Shown here piece by piece: positions 1 to 8,711 of a stretch of 64,000 nt of DNA. Position 1 is the first letter of the stretch, and the number at the start of each line of letters is the position of its first letter. Where the stretch lies: the NCBI RefSeq assembly GCF_016865525.2, contig NZ_CP075169.1, positions 5,952,337 to 6,016,336 of the forward strand. Direction: 5' to 3'. A program made the position numbers and the translations under genes. This DNA is from Sodalis ligni. GTDB taxonomy: Bacteria > Pseudomonadota > Gammaproteobacteria > Enterobacterales > Enterobacteriaceae. Under the pieces are notes generated by a model, which saw only the letters and a program-made list of their open reading frames with translations, had not been told where the DNA came from and did no database searches.

Positions 1-30
1 TTGCTGCGCGAGGTACGTTATAATGGCTAA
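1..30 (+). CDS. yjcH: YjcH (DUF485) inner-membrane protein, 3' end only
   Basis: The first 30 bases read as the last nine codons (LLREVRYNG) and the TAA stop of a gene that begins outside the window. E. coli YjcH, the small membrane protein encoded just before actP, ends in a comparable Val-Leu-His-Glu-Val stretch. The stop codon overlaps the actP start by eight bases, so the two genes are probably translationally coupled. The identity rests on position and on a very short tail. Confidence 0.6.
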   Translation: MLREVRYNG

Positions 31-1717
31 ATTCGTCAAAATGGCGGCGGGTGTATCAGGGCTGCTGCCGCTGCTGGTTCAGGCGGCAACCGGCGACAGC
101 CGTCCGTTGAATATCCAGGCGATTATTCTGTTCGTGCTGTTTGTGGCCCTTACGCTGTACATCACCTATTGGGCATCAAAACGAACCCGTTCACGGAAAG
201 ATTATTATACCGCCGGCGGCAGAATCACCGGCTTGCAGAACGGGCTGGCCATCTCCGGCGACTTTATGTCGGCGGCATCCTTTCTTGGTATTTCCGCGCT
301 GGTATACACCTCCGGTTATGACGGACTGATTTATTCGCTGGGTTTCCTGGTGGGCTGGCCGATTATCCTGTTTTTAATCGCCGAGCGCCTGCGCAATCTC
401 GGGCGATATACCTTTGCCGACGTCGCCTCCTACCGCCTACGGCAAAAACCCATCCGTCTGTTGTCCGCCTGCGGTTCGCTGGTGGTGGTGGCGCTTTACC
501 TGATTGCCCAGATGGTGGGGGCGGGTAAGCTCATCCAACTGCTGTTCGGCCTGAATTACCATGTGGCGGTAGTACTGGTGGGCATTCTGATGGTGATGTA
601 TGTATTGTTCGGCGGCATGCTGGCCACCACCTGGGTGCAGATTATCAAAGCGGTGCTGTTATTGGCCGGCGCCAGCTTTATGGCGCTGATGGTGCTGAAA
701 ACCGTTCATTTCAGCTTCGATACGCTGTTCTCCGAAGCCATGAAAGTACACAGCAAAGGCGCGTCCATTATGCGTCCCGGCGGATTGGTGTCCGATCCCA
801 TATCCGCCCTGTCCCTGGGCCTGGCCCTGATGTTCGGTACCGCCGGATTGCCGCATATTCTGATGCGGTTCTTCACCGTCCAGGATGCCAAGGAAGCGCG
901 TAAAAGCGTGTTATATGCCACTGGCTTCATGGGTTACTTCTATTTCCTGACGTTTATTATCGGCTTCGGCGCCATCCTGCTGGTGGGAGCCAACCCGGCG
1001 TTCAAAGACAGCACCGGCGCGCTGCTGGGGGGCGCCAATATGGCGGCTATCCATCTGGCTAACGCGGTGGGGGGCAATTTCTTCCTGGGATTCATTTCGG
1101 CGGTAGCCTTCGCCACCATACTGGCGGTGGTGGCGGGCTTAACCCTGGCCGGCGCGTCGGCGGTATCCCATGATATTTATGCCAGCGTCATCAAAAAAGG
1201 CAAAGCCACCGAGCGCGACGAGTTAAAAGTTTCCAAAGTCACCGTGCTGGTACTTGGCCTGGTGGCCATCGGCCTGGGGGTCTTGTTCGAAAAACAAAAT
1301 ATCGCCTTTATGGTGGGGCTGGCCTTTTCCATTGCCGCCAGCTGTAACTTTCCCATTATCCTGCTGTCGATGTACTGGTCCAAACTCACCACCCGCGGCG
1401 CCATGGTCGGCGGCTGGCTGGGACTCATCACCGCGGTGACCTTGATGATTTTGGGACCTACCATCTGGGTACAGGTACTGGGCCACGCCAAAGCAATCTA
1501 TCCTTATGAATACCCAGCACTGTTTTCCATGCTGGTGGCGTTTATCGGCATCTGGATATTTTCCATTACCGACAGCTCGACGCAGGCGGTACAGGAGCGG
1601 GGCTTGTTTTACGCTCAGTTTTCCCCGCCCCCAGCCCGGCATGGGGGGTGGCAGGACCCCTCGCCCTCCCCTCCCGCCGATACTATCGCAACGGGAAAAC
1701 GGCCCATTGCAGAATAG
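23..1717 (+). CDS. actP: Acetate/glycolate:cation symporter ActP
   Basis: This is a sodium:solute symporter family (SSF) permease of 564 residues for uptake of acetate and related monocarboxylates. A cleavable-looking N-terminal segment (about residues 1-22) is followed by about 13 membrane helices. Blocks such as [26 protein letters not shown] and [14 protein letters not shown] match E. coli ActP almost without gaps up to the AQF near residue 533. The start overlaps the stop of yjcH. The last 31 residues are unlike the family: they are Pro/Gly-rich ([10 protein letters not shown], then ATGKRPIAE), and the stop codon lies in the first, degenerate unit of the tandem-repeat array downstream. 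The C-terminus therefore appears to have been rewritten by the repeat. The transporter core is intact, so it is probably functional. Confidence 0.95.
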   Translation: MAKFVKMAAGVSGLLPLLVQAATGDSRPLNIQAIILFVLFVALTLYITYWASKRTRSRKDYYTAGGRITGLQNGLAISGDFMSAASFLGISALVYTSGYDGLIYSLGFLVGWPIILFLIAERLRNLGRYTFADVASYRLRQKPIRLLSACGSLVVVALYLIAQMVGAGKLIQLLFGLNYHVAVVLVGILMVMYVLFGGMLATTWVQIIKAVLLLAGASFMALMVLKTVHFSFDTLFSEAMKVHSKGASIMRPGGLVSDPISALSLGLALMFGTAGLPHILMRFFTVQDAKEARKSVLYATGFMGYFYFLTFIIGFGAILLVGANPAFKDSTGALLGGANMAAIHLANAVGGNFFLGFISAVAFATILAVVAGLTLAGASAVSHDIYASVIKKGKATERDELKVSKVTVLVLGLVAIGLGVLFEKQNIAFMVGLAFSIAASCNFPIILLSMYWSKLTTRGAMVGGWLGLITAVTLMILGPTIWVQVLGHAKAIYPYEYPALFSMLVAFIGIWIFSITDSSTQAVQERGLFYAQFSPPPARHGGWQDPSPSPPADTIATGKRPIAE

Positions 1718-2514
1718 GCCCGCCATCGCCGGGGTCTAAATCGAATATGTGTTAAAGGGAAATCGCGCCAATGGGGTCGAAGCAGGCGTGGTTTTCCCGC
1801 CTGCCCGAGCGCCCCATGGCACGGTAAGCCCGCCATCACCGAACGTGCAACGAACCTGTTAAAGGGAGACCGCGCCAATGGGGTCGAAGCAGGCGTGGTC
1901 TTCCCGCCTGCCCGAGCGCCCCATGGCACGGTAAGCCCGCCATCACCGAACGTGCAACGAACCTGTTAAAGGGAGACCGCGCCAAGGGGGGCGAAGGGGG
2001 GGGGGTCCTCCCCCCCTCCCCGGGCCCCCAAGGGCAGGGAAACCCCCCCATCACCGACCGTGCAACAACCCTGTTAAAGGCAGCCCGCGCCAATGGGGTC
2101 GAAGCAGGCGTGGTTTTCCCGCCTGCCCGTGCGCCCCATGGCACGGTAAGCCCGCCATCACCGAACGTGCAACGAACCTGTTAAAGGGAGACCGCGCCAA
2201 TGGGGTCGAAGCGGGCGTGGTCTTCCCGCCTGCCCGAGCGCCCCATGGCACGGTAAGCCCGCCATCACCGAACGTGCAACGAACCTGTTAAAGGGAGACC
2301 GCGCCAATGGGGTCGAAGCGGGCGTGGTCTTCCCGCCTGCCCGTGCGCCCCATGGCACGGTAAGCCCGCCATCACCGAACGTGCAACGAACCTGTTAAAG
2401 GCAGACCGCGCCAATGGGGTCGAAGCAGGCGTGGTCTTCCCGCCTGCCCGTGCGCCCCATGGCACGGTAAGCCCGCCATCACCGAACGTGCAACGAACCT
2501 GTTAAAGGCAGACC
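1715..2514 (+). repeat. 107-bp tandem repeat array, family A
   Basis: Seven full units and one partial unit follow one another head to tail with a period of 107 bp. Unit starts (TAAGCCCGCC or variant) lie at 1715, 1825, 1932, about 2039, 2147, 2254, 2361 and 2468. The first unit is diverged, and its TAG is the actP stop codon. Each unit can form a nested hairpin: an outer ATGGGG/CCCCAT pairing and an inner GCAGGCG/CGCCTGC stem. The array fills the gap between the convergent genes actP and lrgB. The same unit, with altered hairpin arms, recurs in opposite orientation at 25451-26002. One unit (about 1975-2053) is abnormally rich in G and C runs. Open frames through the array arise from the repeat and are not counted as genes. 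Confidence 0.97.
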
Positions 2515-2541
2515 GGCCCGCTGCGCTCGGGCCCCTTACCA

Positions 2542-3231
2542 TTACCACATAAACCGGCTAATCATCGGGGCGAGCAGTACCGTCAGCACGCCCGCCAACA
2601 TCATCACCAGGCTGGAAACCACCCCCTCCTTGCGGCCCAACTCATAGGCGCGGGCGGTGCCGGCTCCATGGGACGACGCCCCCAGACCCGCGCCCTTGGC
2701 CATTTTCGCCCGAACCGACAGGCGCAGAAAAACAATATCCCCCACTGCCATGCCGAATACCCCGGTTATCACCGTGAACAGCGCCACCAGATCCGGCTGG
2801 CCACCCACCTGCCGCGCCGCCGCCAGAGCAAAAGGGGTAGTAATGGAGCGAACCGCCATGCTGCGCTGAATAATCTCGGGGAGCGCCAGCAAACGCGCCA
2901 GCCAAACCGAGCTCAAAACCGCCATCAGGGTGGCGGCCACCACGCCGGCGGTCAGCGACAGCCAGTGCTGGCGAATCAGTGACAGGTTTTCATAAACCGG
3001 CACCGCAAAAGCGATGGTAGCCGGACCCAACAACCATAATAGCCATTGGTTTTCAACCATATAACGTTGATAGGTCACATGGGTGGCGGCCAGTAAGGCT
3101 ATCAACACCACCGGCGTTAATATCAGCGGCATCAGCATTAAATAATGATAGCGGCGATAAAGAAACTTATTGGCGAAATATAAGAGCAGCGTCACAAACA
3201 AACAGACACAGCTCAGAATAAGATTAACCAT
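2542..3231 (-). CDS. LrgB/CidB (YohK-like) membrane protein
   Basis: This 229-residue polytopic membrane protein belongs to the LrgB family, whose members act with LrgA/CidA holin-like proteins in cell-lysis control and, in several bacteria, in pyruvate or overflow-metabolite transport. It shows evenly spaced hydrophobic helices and the conserved block containing RSITTPFALA near the middle, followed by VITGVFGMAVGD. It overlaps the 3' end of the lrgA-like gene by eight bases, so the pair is an operon. E. coli YohK/YohJ are the nearest well-known relatives, but they lie elsewhere on that chromosome. The divergent LysR gene suggests a CidR-type arrangement. Confidence 0.85.
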   Translation of the reverse strand: MVNLILSCVCLFVTLLLYFANKFLYRRYHYLMLMPLILTPVVLIALLAATHVTYQRYMVENQWLLWLLGPATIAFAVPVYENLSLIRQHWLSLTAGVVAATLMAVLSSVWLARLLALPEIIQRSMAVRSITTPFALAAARQVGGQPDLVALFTVITGVFGMAVGDIVFLRLSVRAKMAKGAGLGASSHGAGTARAYELGRKEGVVSSLVMMLAGVLTVLLAPMISRFMW

Positions 3232-3679
3232 GATGGGGTTTTTTACGCGCCATTTTCAGTTCAAAACGATAAACACGATCCACCACTACGGCGGTGGTCC
3301 CCATGACCAGCAAGGTGCTGACAGCGATCACCACACAGATACGCCAGCCGTCCACCATCAATAGCTGAGTGTAATTGATAACCGCCACCACTGCCGGTAC
3401 AAAAAACAACAGCATCTCCGCCAGCAGCCAGCGCGCGCCCTCGCGTACCCACCGCACCGGCAGGATCCCGGTAAGAATCAGCGCCAGCATCATAAACATC
3501 CCCACCACGTTGGCGGGCAACGGCAAATGATAACGATCCACCAACGTCTGGGCGGCCAGGAATAAGCCGATATACAACGCCAGCTGGATCACCAGGGGAA
3601 AGTTTACCCAGCGTAACGGTACTGCCATGCGCGCAGTGTACAACACCTTGAGATCCTTCGTTGAATGATGTGGAAGCAT
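3224..3679 (-). CDS. LrgA/CidA (YohJ-like) holin-like membrane protein
   Basis: This small membrane protein of the LrgA/CidA family has four predicted helices. It carries the typical PLPANVVGM motif and the LLAEMLLFFVPA block that precedes the last helices. It is the first gene of a two-gene operon with the LrgB-like gene. The longest frame starts at 3679, but that ATG sits inside a perfect TATAAT on the same strand. It also lacks a ribosome site, so translation more likely begins at the ATG at 3628 (MAVPLRWVNF). The substrate is not evident. Confidence 0.83.
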   Translation of the reverse strand: MLPHHSTKDLKVLYTARMAVPLRWVNFPLVIQLALYIGLFLAAQTLVDRYHLPLPANVVGMFMMLALILTGILPVRWVREGARWLLAEMLLFFVPAVVAVINYTQLLMVDGWRICVVIAVSTLLVMGTTAVVVDRVYRFELKMARKKPHHG

Positions 3680-3683
3680 TATA
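3678..3683 (-). promoter_or_regulatory. Candidate -10 box (TATAAT) of the lrgAB-type operon
   Basis: A perfect TATAAT hexamer lies on the minus strand and overlaps the upstream-most ATG of the lrgA-like frame. A weak TTCATG lies 19 bp further upstream. It sits within the 69-bp gap shared with the divergent LysR gene, as expected for a promoter that the regulator controls. Confidence 0.4.
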
Positions 3684-3748
3684 GGCGGAGGGTTAAAGTT
3701 GCATGAAATGAATTAATATTATGTTAATCATTACCGGAAGGAATAGTA

Positions 3749-4648
3749 ATGGATATCCGTTCACTCCGTTATTTTGTGGAAGTGGTTAAACAACAAAGCT
3801 TTACTCGTGCCGCCGACGCGTTATTCGTTACCCAGCCGACTATCAGCAAAATGCTAAAGCAACTGGAAGACGAACTGGATAGGCCATTATTAATGCGCGA
3901 GGGACGCAAACTGCTGCTCACCGACAGCGGCCAGGCGGTATATCAGCGCGGGCTGGCCATTCTGGATGAGTTCCGACAATTGGAGTCGGAGCTGGAGGAC
4001 ATCGGCTCGCTGAAAAAGGGCCGTCTGCGGCTGGGCATTCCGCCGATGGTGGGCACCCAAATGGCGGATTTGATCAGTTCATTCCGCCGCCGGTATCCCG
4101 GTATTGAGCTGTTGATTGCCGAGTTCGGCGGACTGACGGTTCAGCAAGCGGTCCTGTCCGGCGAACTGGATGTGGCGCTCACCGCCCTCACCGCTGAAAC
4201 CGAAACCACCCTGAACGTACTGCCGCTGTTCAGCCATCCATTATGCGCCGTGGTGCCCCGTGCCGCCCCTTGGCTGGATCGTACCGGGATAGCGCTGGCG
4301 GAGCTCGGCGATTGGCCGGTATTGATTTACAACGAAGATTTCGCCCTGCACCGGCACTTGATGCGGGCTTTCCAGGCCGAGGGCATCAATCCGCAAATCG
4401 CCGTGCGCAGCGGGCAGTGGGATTTCCTGGCGGCCATGGCGGAAGCGGGCATCGGTATCGCCATCCTGCCGGAGCCTATTTGCCAGCGGCTGGATAAATC
4501 ACGCCTGTTATGGCTGCCGGTGACGCCGCCCATGATGTGGCAGCTGGGATTGATCTGGCGGCAGGGGATCTATCTGCCTCACAGCGCCCAGGCGTGGATC
4601 GAGGCCTGCCGCCGGCACTGGCCGCAGGGAGGGGCGCTGGAACGCTGA
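3749..4648 (+). CDS. LysR-family regulator, divergent from lrgAB-like operon
   Basis: This is a 299-residue LysR-type transcription factor. The N-terminal winged helix-turn-helix (residues 3-62) contains RYFVEVVKQQSFTRAADALFVTQPTISK, cut here only by its own length, and is followed by a periplasmic-binding-protein-like effector domain. It has a good GGAAGGA ribosome site seven bases before the ATG. It is transcribed away from the lrgA/lrgB-like pair with 69 bp between them. This matches the CidR/CidAB layout in Gram-positives and suggests it regulates that pair. The effector cannot be read from the sequence. Confidence 0.85.
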   Translation: MDIRSLRYFVEVVKQQSFTRAADALFVTQPTISKMLKQLEDELDRPLLMREGRKLLLTDSGQAVYQRGLAILDEFRQLESELEDIGSLKKGRLRLGIPPMVGTQMADLISSFRRRYPGIELLIAEFGGLTVQQAVLSGELDVALTALTAETETTLNVLPLFSHPLCAVVPRAAPWLDRTGIALAELGDWPVLIYNEDFALHRHLMRAFQAEGINPQIAVRSGQWDFLAAMAEAGIGIAILPEPICQRLDKSRLLWLPVTPPMMWQLGLIWRQGIYLPHSAQAWIEACRRHWPQGGALER

Positions 4649-4655
4649 GCACCGG

Positions 4656-6302
4656 CTATTCGCTTTCTATCAGCAGCGCTTCCAGTAAATCCAAATCCCG
4701 CAGCAGCTTTACCAGCGTCTCGTTGCTGATCTTTTGCTGCGCCCGCAGATGATAATACTCCCCCCGTTCGGCGCGCAGGGCATTCAAACGCATCCGCCGT
4801 TCAAGGTTTTCAATCAGCAGGGCATTCCCCAGCTCATTATTGCCGTCTATCCGCCGGCGCAAATTACCTACAACCCGGGCGCTGACCTCGGTAAGCAGCT
4901 GATTGTCGATAGTTTCCTCCGGATCTCCCGCCAGACGCTCCTGCATTTTCCGCAGGCTTTCGATGGCCACTTCAGCGGCGGCGGCGCGCGCCATTCGTTC
5001 CTCCTTGCGGTGCAGGCTCTTATCCGACACCACCATGCCCCGTAACAGCAAGGGTAAGGCGATTACGCCGCACACCAAGGAGAATACAATGACGCCGGCG
5101 GCGATAAATACCAGCTGATAGCGGGAGGGAAAGGCGGAGCCGTCGCTGAGCAATAGAGGTATCGACAAGACACCGGCCAGGGTAATCGCCCCTCGCACGC
5201 CGGCAAATGAAGCAATCAGGATTTCACGCGTGCTGTAATCACCGAAGACCATCGGCCTTTTCTTCAGAAAACGCTGGCTGAATTTTTTCATCAGCCACAG
5301 CCAGCCGAAGCGCAGCAAAATCAAGGCGGCGTAAATCACCACAATATCGCTGAACAGCATCCAGGTTTCAATGGTGGGGTCCAGTATGGCCTGGGTGATG
5401 GAGGTCTCGAGGATCTCCGGCAATTGCAGGCCCAGCATGATAAAGACCATGCCGTTAAAGACAAATTCCAGCATTGCCCAGACGCTGTTGGCGCGCAGCC
5501 GCATGGCCAGCGGCGCATTGCGGATAATGCCGGATTGCCCGATGGTCATGCCCGAGGCCACCGAGGCCAGGATGCCGGACACGCCCACATGTTCCGCGAT
5601 CAAATAAGACGCAAAAGGCAGCAGCAGCAACAGCACGGTCTGCGTGGCGGGATCGTCGCCGCTCCAGCGGGTGATCCAGCGCAGGGATTTACTGTAGGCC
5701 CAGGTCACCGCCACGCCGGCCAGCAAACCGCCGGCGGCGACCTTGACGAACTCCAGCGACGCGCCGCCGACGGTGAAAACCATGGTCCCCATGGCCACAG
5801 CAATGGCGAATTTCAGCGATACCAGGCCGGAAGCGTCGTTCATCAGCGCCTCCCCCTGCAGTATATCCATCAGTTTTTTGGGAATGCGTCCCTCCCCCAC
5901 GATGCCGGACAGCGCCACGGCATCGGTGGGAGAGAGCACCGCCGCCAGCGCCAGCGCCGCCACCAGGGGAATACCCGGCACCATCCAGTAAATAAGATAA
6001 CCGACGCCTACCACCGTAATCAGCACCAGTACCAGCGCCAGCGCCACAATCTCGCCGCCGTGGCGTAAAAACTCACGCGCAGGGGTTTTCCAGCCGTCGG
6101 CAAACAGCAGCGGCGGGATAAACAGCACCAGAAACAGCTCGGGATTGAAATCCACATGCAAGCCAAACCGCGGCCAGGCCATGAGCGCCCCCAATACAAT
6201 CTGCATCAGGGGGAGGGGAATCTGAAAAGGAAGGATGCGAGTGACCACCCCCGATAAGGAAACCATCAAGGTGAGGAGCAAAATTGTAAAGAAGATTTCC
6301 AT
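4656..6302 (-). CDS. Na+/H+ antiporter, CPA1 family (YjcE-like)
   Basis: This 548-residue inner-membrane cation:proton antiporter has about 12 helices in the first 410 residues and a charged cytoplasmic tail rich in Arg/Glu. The transport-site motifs of the CPA1 family are present: SPTDAVALSGI (about residue 124) and NDASGL with Asn155-Asp156. E. coli yjcE is the same size and lies between ghxP and actP, which is the arrangement here apart from the inserted lrgAB segment. Its stop lies eight bases from that of the LysR gene, and the two are convergent. Confidence 0.85.
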   Translation of the reverse strand: MEIFFTILLLTLMVSLSGVVTRILPFQIPLPLMQIVLGALMAWPRFGLHVDFNPELFLVLFIPPLLFADGWKTPAREFLRHGGEIVALALVLVLITVVGVGYLIYWMVPGIPLVAALALAAVLSPTDAVALSGIVGEGRIPKKLMDILQGEALMNDASGLVSLKFAIAVAMGTMVFTVGGASLEFVKVAAGGLLAGVAVTWAYSKSLRWITRWSGDDPATQTVLLLLLPFASYLIAEHVGVSGILASVASGMTIGQSGIIRNAPLAMRLRANSVWAMLEFVFNGMVFIMLGLQLPEILETSITQAILDPTIETWMLFSDIVVIYAALILLRFGWLWLMKKFSQRFLKKRPMVFGDYSTREILIASFAGVRGAITLAGVLSIPLLLSDGSAFPSRYQLVFIAAGVIVFSLVCGVIALPLLLRGMVVSDKSLHRKEERMARAAAAEVAIESLRKMQERLAGDPEETIDNQLLTEVSARVVGNLRRRIDGNNELGNALLIENLERRMRLNALRAERGEYYHLRAQQKISNETLVKLLRDLDLLEALLIESE

Positions 6303-6433
6303 GCATTCCTTACTATGTCGTCGGTCCGGCGACGTATTACAGTCCGGCCTGGAGAAAGTCTGGGCGAAAACGTGAGCTGCTATGGTAAATCATTTTGCCA
6401 TAAGTTAAAAATCTGTGATCGTTTTTTTCAACC

Positions 6434-7801
6434 TCAGATGGCCCAGCCGCCGGCATAAAATGTCACCAGCGCGATGGCGATAATGACCGTACCGGCATTG
6501 AGCTTGCGCCATTCGCCGGCAAACACGCGGCCTATCACCAGCGAACCAAACCCCAGCATGATACCGGTGACGATATTACAGGTCAGGACGATGAAGGTGG
6601 CGCACAGCAAACCGGACATGGCATCGACAAAATCGGTCAAATCCAGTTTGGCGACGTTGCTTAGCATCAGCAGGCCGACATACATCAGGGCCGGGGCGGT
6701 GGCATAACCCGGTACCAGATAAGATAGGGGTGAAAGAAACAGAATCACCAAAAACAATATGCCGACAATGGTGGCGGTCAGACCGGTTTTGCCGCCGGCG
6801 GCGGTCCCGGCGGCGGATTCGATATAGACCGCTGCGGGAGACGCCCCCACCAGGGATGAAAAAATGCTGCTCAGGGAATCCGCCGTCAAGGCTTTGCCGC
6901 CATTGATAATCTGGCCCTCATTATCCAGCAGGTTAGCCTGGCCCGCCACCGCGCGGATGGTGCCGGTGGCGTCAAACACCGCCGTCATTACCAGGGCCAG
7001 CACGCTGGGCAGTACCGCCGGCTGCAGCGCGCCTTTGATATCCAGATTCAAGATAAGCGAATGGCCCTGGGCGTCGGATAAGGTCGGCAGAGCGAACAAT
7101 CCCCGGTAGGTAACATTAGGGTCAAATGCCAGTCCCAGCAGCGAGATTACGATGATCACCAGCAGTATCCCACCCGGTACCCGCAATTTCTCAAGGCCGA
7201 AGATCGCCGCCAGCCCCACCAGGGACATAATCACCGGGAACGAGGCGAAGCGGCCCAGGGCCACCGGCAATCCGTCAATGGGATTTTTCACCACCAGCCC
7301 GACGCCGTTGGCGGCAATGATCAACAGGAACAGGCCGATGCCGATACCGGTGCCATGGGCGACGCCCATCGGCAGGTTGTGCAAAATCCATGAGCGTATG
7401 CCGGTGGCGGAAATCAGGGTAAACAGGATACCCATCAGGAATATCGCCCCTAACGCCACCGGCACGCTGATATGCTGTCCCAGAACCAGACTGAAGGCGG
7501 TAAAGGCGGTGAGGGATATGGCGCAGCCGATGGCCATGGGCAGATTGGCCCACAGGCCCATCAACAGCGACCCGAACGCCGCCACCAGACAGGTGGCGAC
7601 AAAGACCGCAGCCGGCGGGAAACCGGCTTTACCCAGCATGCCGGGCACGACAATCACCGAATAGACCATTGCCAGAAAGGTGGTCAGACCGGCGAGGACT
7701 TCCTGGCGAAGAGTGCTGCCCCGCGCGGAGATCTGAAACCAACCGTCGAGTGAAAATAGTGATCTGGCCTGCGGAGCGGCCGGTTGAGTGGAGCTGGACA
7801 T
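6434..7801 (-). CDS. ghxP: Guanine/hypoxanthine permease GhxP (NCS2/AzgA family)
   Basis: This is a 455-residue proton-coupled purine transporter of the AzgA branch of NCS2. It has about 13 hydrophobic helices, the N-terminal [23 protein letters not shown] segment (longer than quoted motifs allow), and [15 protein letters not shown] plus [12 protein letters not shown] in the second half, which are hallmarks of the purine-binding region. It lies next to the yjcE-like gene, as in E. coli, which supports the GhxP assignment. The close paralog GhxQ cannot be excluded on motifs alone. It is a single gene with its own 139-bp upstream gap. Confidence 0.85.
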   Translation of the reverse strand: MSSSTQPAAPQARSLFSLDGWFQISARGSTLRQEVLAGLTTFLAMVYSVIVVPGMLGKAGFPPAAVFVATCLVAAFGSLLMGLWANLPMAIGCAISLTAFTAFSLVLGQHISVPVALGAIFLMGILFTLISATGIRSWILHNLPMGVAHGTGIGIGLFLLIIAANGVGLVVKNPIDGLPVALGRFASFPVIMSLVGLAAIFGLEKLRVPGGILLVIIVISLLGLAFDPNVTYRGLFALPTLSDAQGHSLILNLDIKGALQPAVLPSVLALVMTAVFDATGTIRAVAGQANLLDNEGQIINGGKALTADSLSSIFSSLVGASPAAVYIESAAGTAAGGKTGLTATIVGILFLVILFLSPLSYLVPGYATAPALMYVGLLMLSNVAKLDLTDFVDAMSGLLCATFIVLTCNIVTGIMLGFGSLVIGRVFAGEWRKLNAGTVIIAIALVTFYAGGWAI

Positions 7802-7940
7802 GAAAATTTCCCTAAAATACCGGTGTGCTTATGGATCGCGAGGGCAGGAATTATCCTGCTCCCGCCGGGGATAATTCAATCCAAAATTCCGTTAAATAGG
7901 GATACCTTGATGAGGAATGGGTAAAACCGGGCTATAGCGA

Positions 7941-8600
7941 TTATTTATTCTCCTCACGGGCTTTAGCGCGCAGATAGGCCGGCCGAGACTGAATTTTTGA
8001 TACGAATGCCTGTATTTTAGGAAAACCTTCGGCGCCGAACCGGGAAACCAGGCCTTCCATGGGAAAACTCATTTGAATATCCGCCGCGGTGAACTGCTCG
8101 CCGGCAAACCAGGGGTATAAAGTGAGGTGATCCTCGATATACTGGCGATGGGTCGCTAATTGCGGGTCCACATATTGCCGCTGTACCCCCTTTCCCACCG
8201 CCGCCCCCAGCGGACGGGCCAGCAGGGGCACCGGCGGCTTGCCCAGCATGCCGAAAATCAGTTTCATCACCAGTAACGGCATTAACGAGCCTTCGGCATA
8301 ATGCAGCCAATAGCGATATCGCACACCGCTGTCGCTCAGGCCGTCCGCCGGGCTGAAGAGGTGCGCGCTGTCATAACGCGCCTCCAGATAATCGATAATC
8401 GCCCCCGACTCCGCCAATGTCAGCCCGTCATCGGTGACGATGGGCGCTTTCCCCAACGGGTGAATGCGCTTTAACGACGGCGGGGCCAGCATGGATTTCT
8501 CCCGCTGGTAATACACAACCTCATAAGGCAGGGACAGCTCTTCCAGCAGCCAGAGAATACGGTGGGAACGTGACTGGTTCAGATGATGAACGGTAATCAT
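7941..8600 (-). CDS. Glutathione S-transferase family protein
   Basis: This 219-residue protein has a thioredoxin-like N-terminal domain (residues 1-80) and a helical C-terminal domain. The N-terminal domain has SRSHRILWLLEEL, a cis-Pro in GKAPIV and the glutathione-contact ESGAIIDYL. WFAGEQFTAADI is the helix-capping box of the second domain. I chose the ATG at 8600 (MITVHHLN) because it has a GGAGCG ribosome site; the frame is open a further 27 codons upstream without support. It may conjugate or reduce electrophiles, but the substrate is unknown. It is monocistronic by appearance. Confidence 0.85.
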   Translation of the reverse strand: MITVHHLNQSRSHRILWLLEELSLPYEVVYYQREKSMLAPPSLKRIHPLGKAPIVTDDGLTLAESGAIIDYLEARYDSAHLFSPADGLSDSGVRYRYWLHYAEGSLMPLLVMKLIFGMLGKPPVPLLARPLGAAVGKGVQRQYVDPQLATHRQYIEDHLTLYPWFAGEQFTAADIQMSFPMEGLVSRFGAEGFPKIQAFVSKIQSRPAYLRAKAREENK

Positions 8601-8711
8601 GATGCGCTCCTTCGGGGGTTTTCCAGTTATTACTGTATACCAACCCCGTGAAGTTGCGCGGAAGATTAGCGCCCCGGCCAAAGCCGGGGCGTTCCAAGGT
8701 AGCGCCGGCGG

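Noticed and set aside
1615-2465. Several overlapping minus-strand frames (MPWGARAGG...) in the 107-bp array
   Set aside because: Each repeats with the unit and differs only where units differ; they arise from the repeat, not from a gene family.
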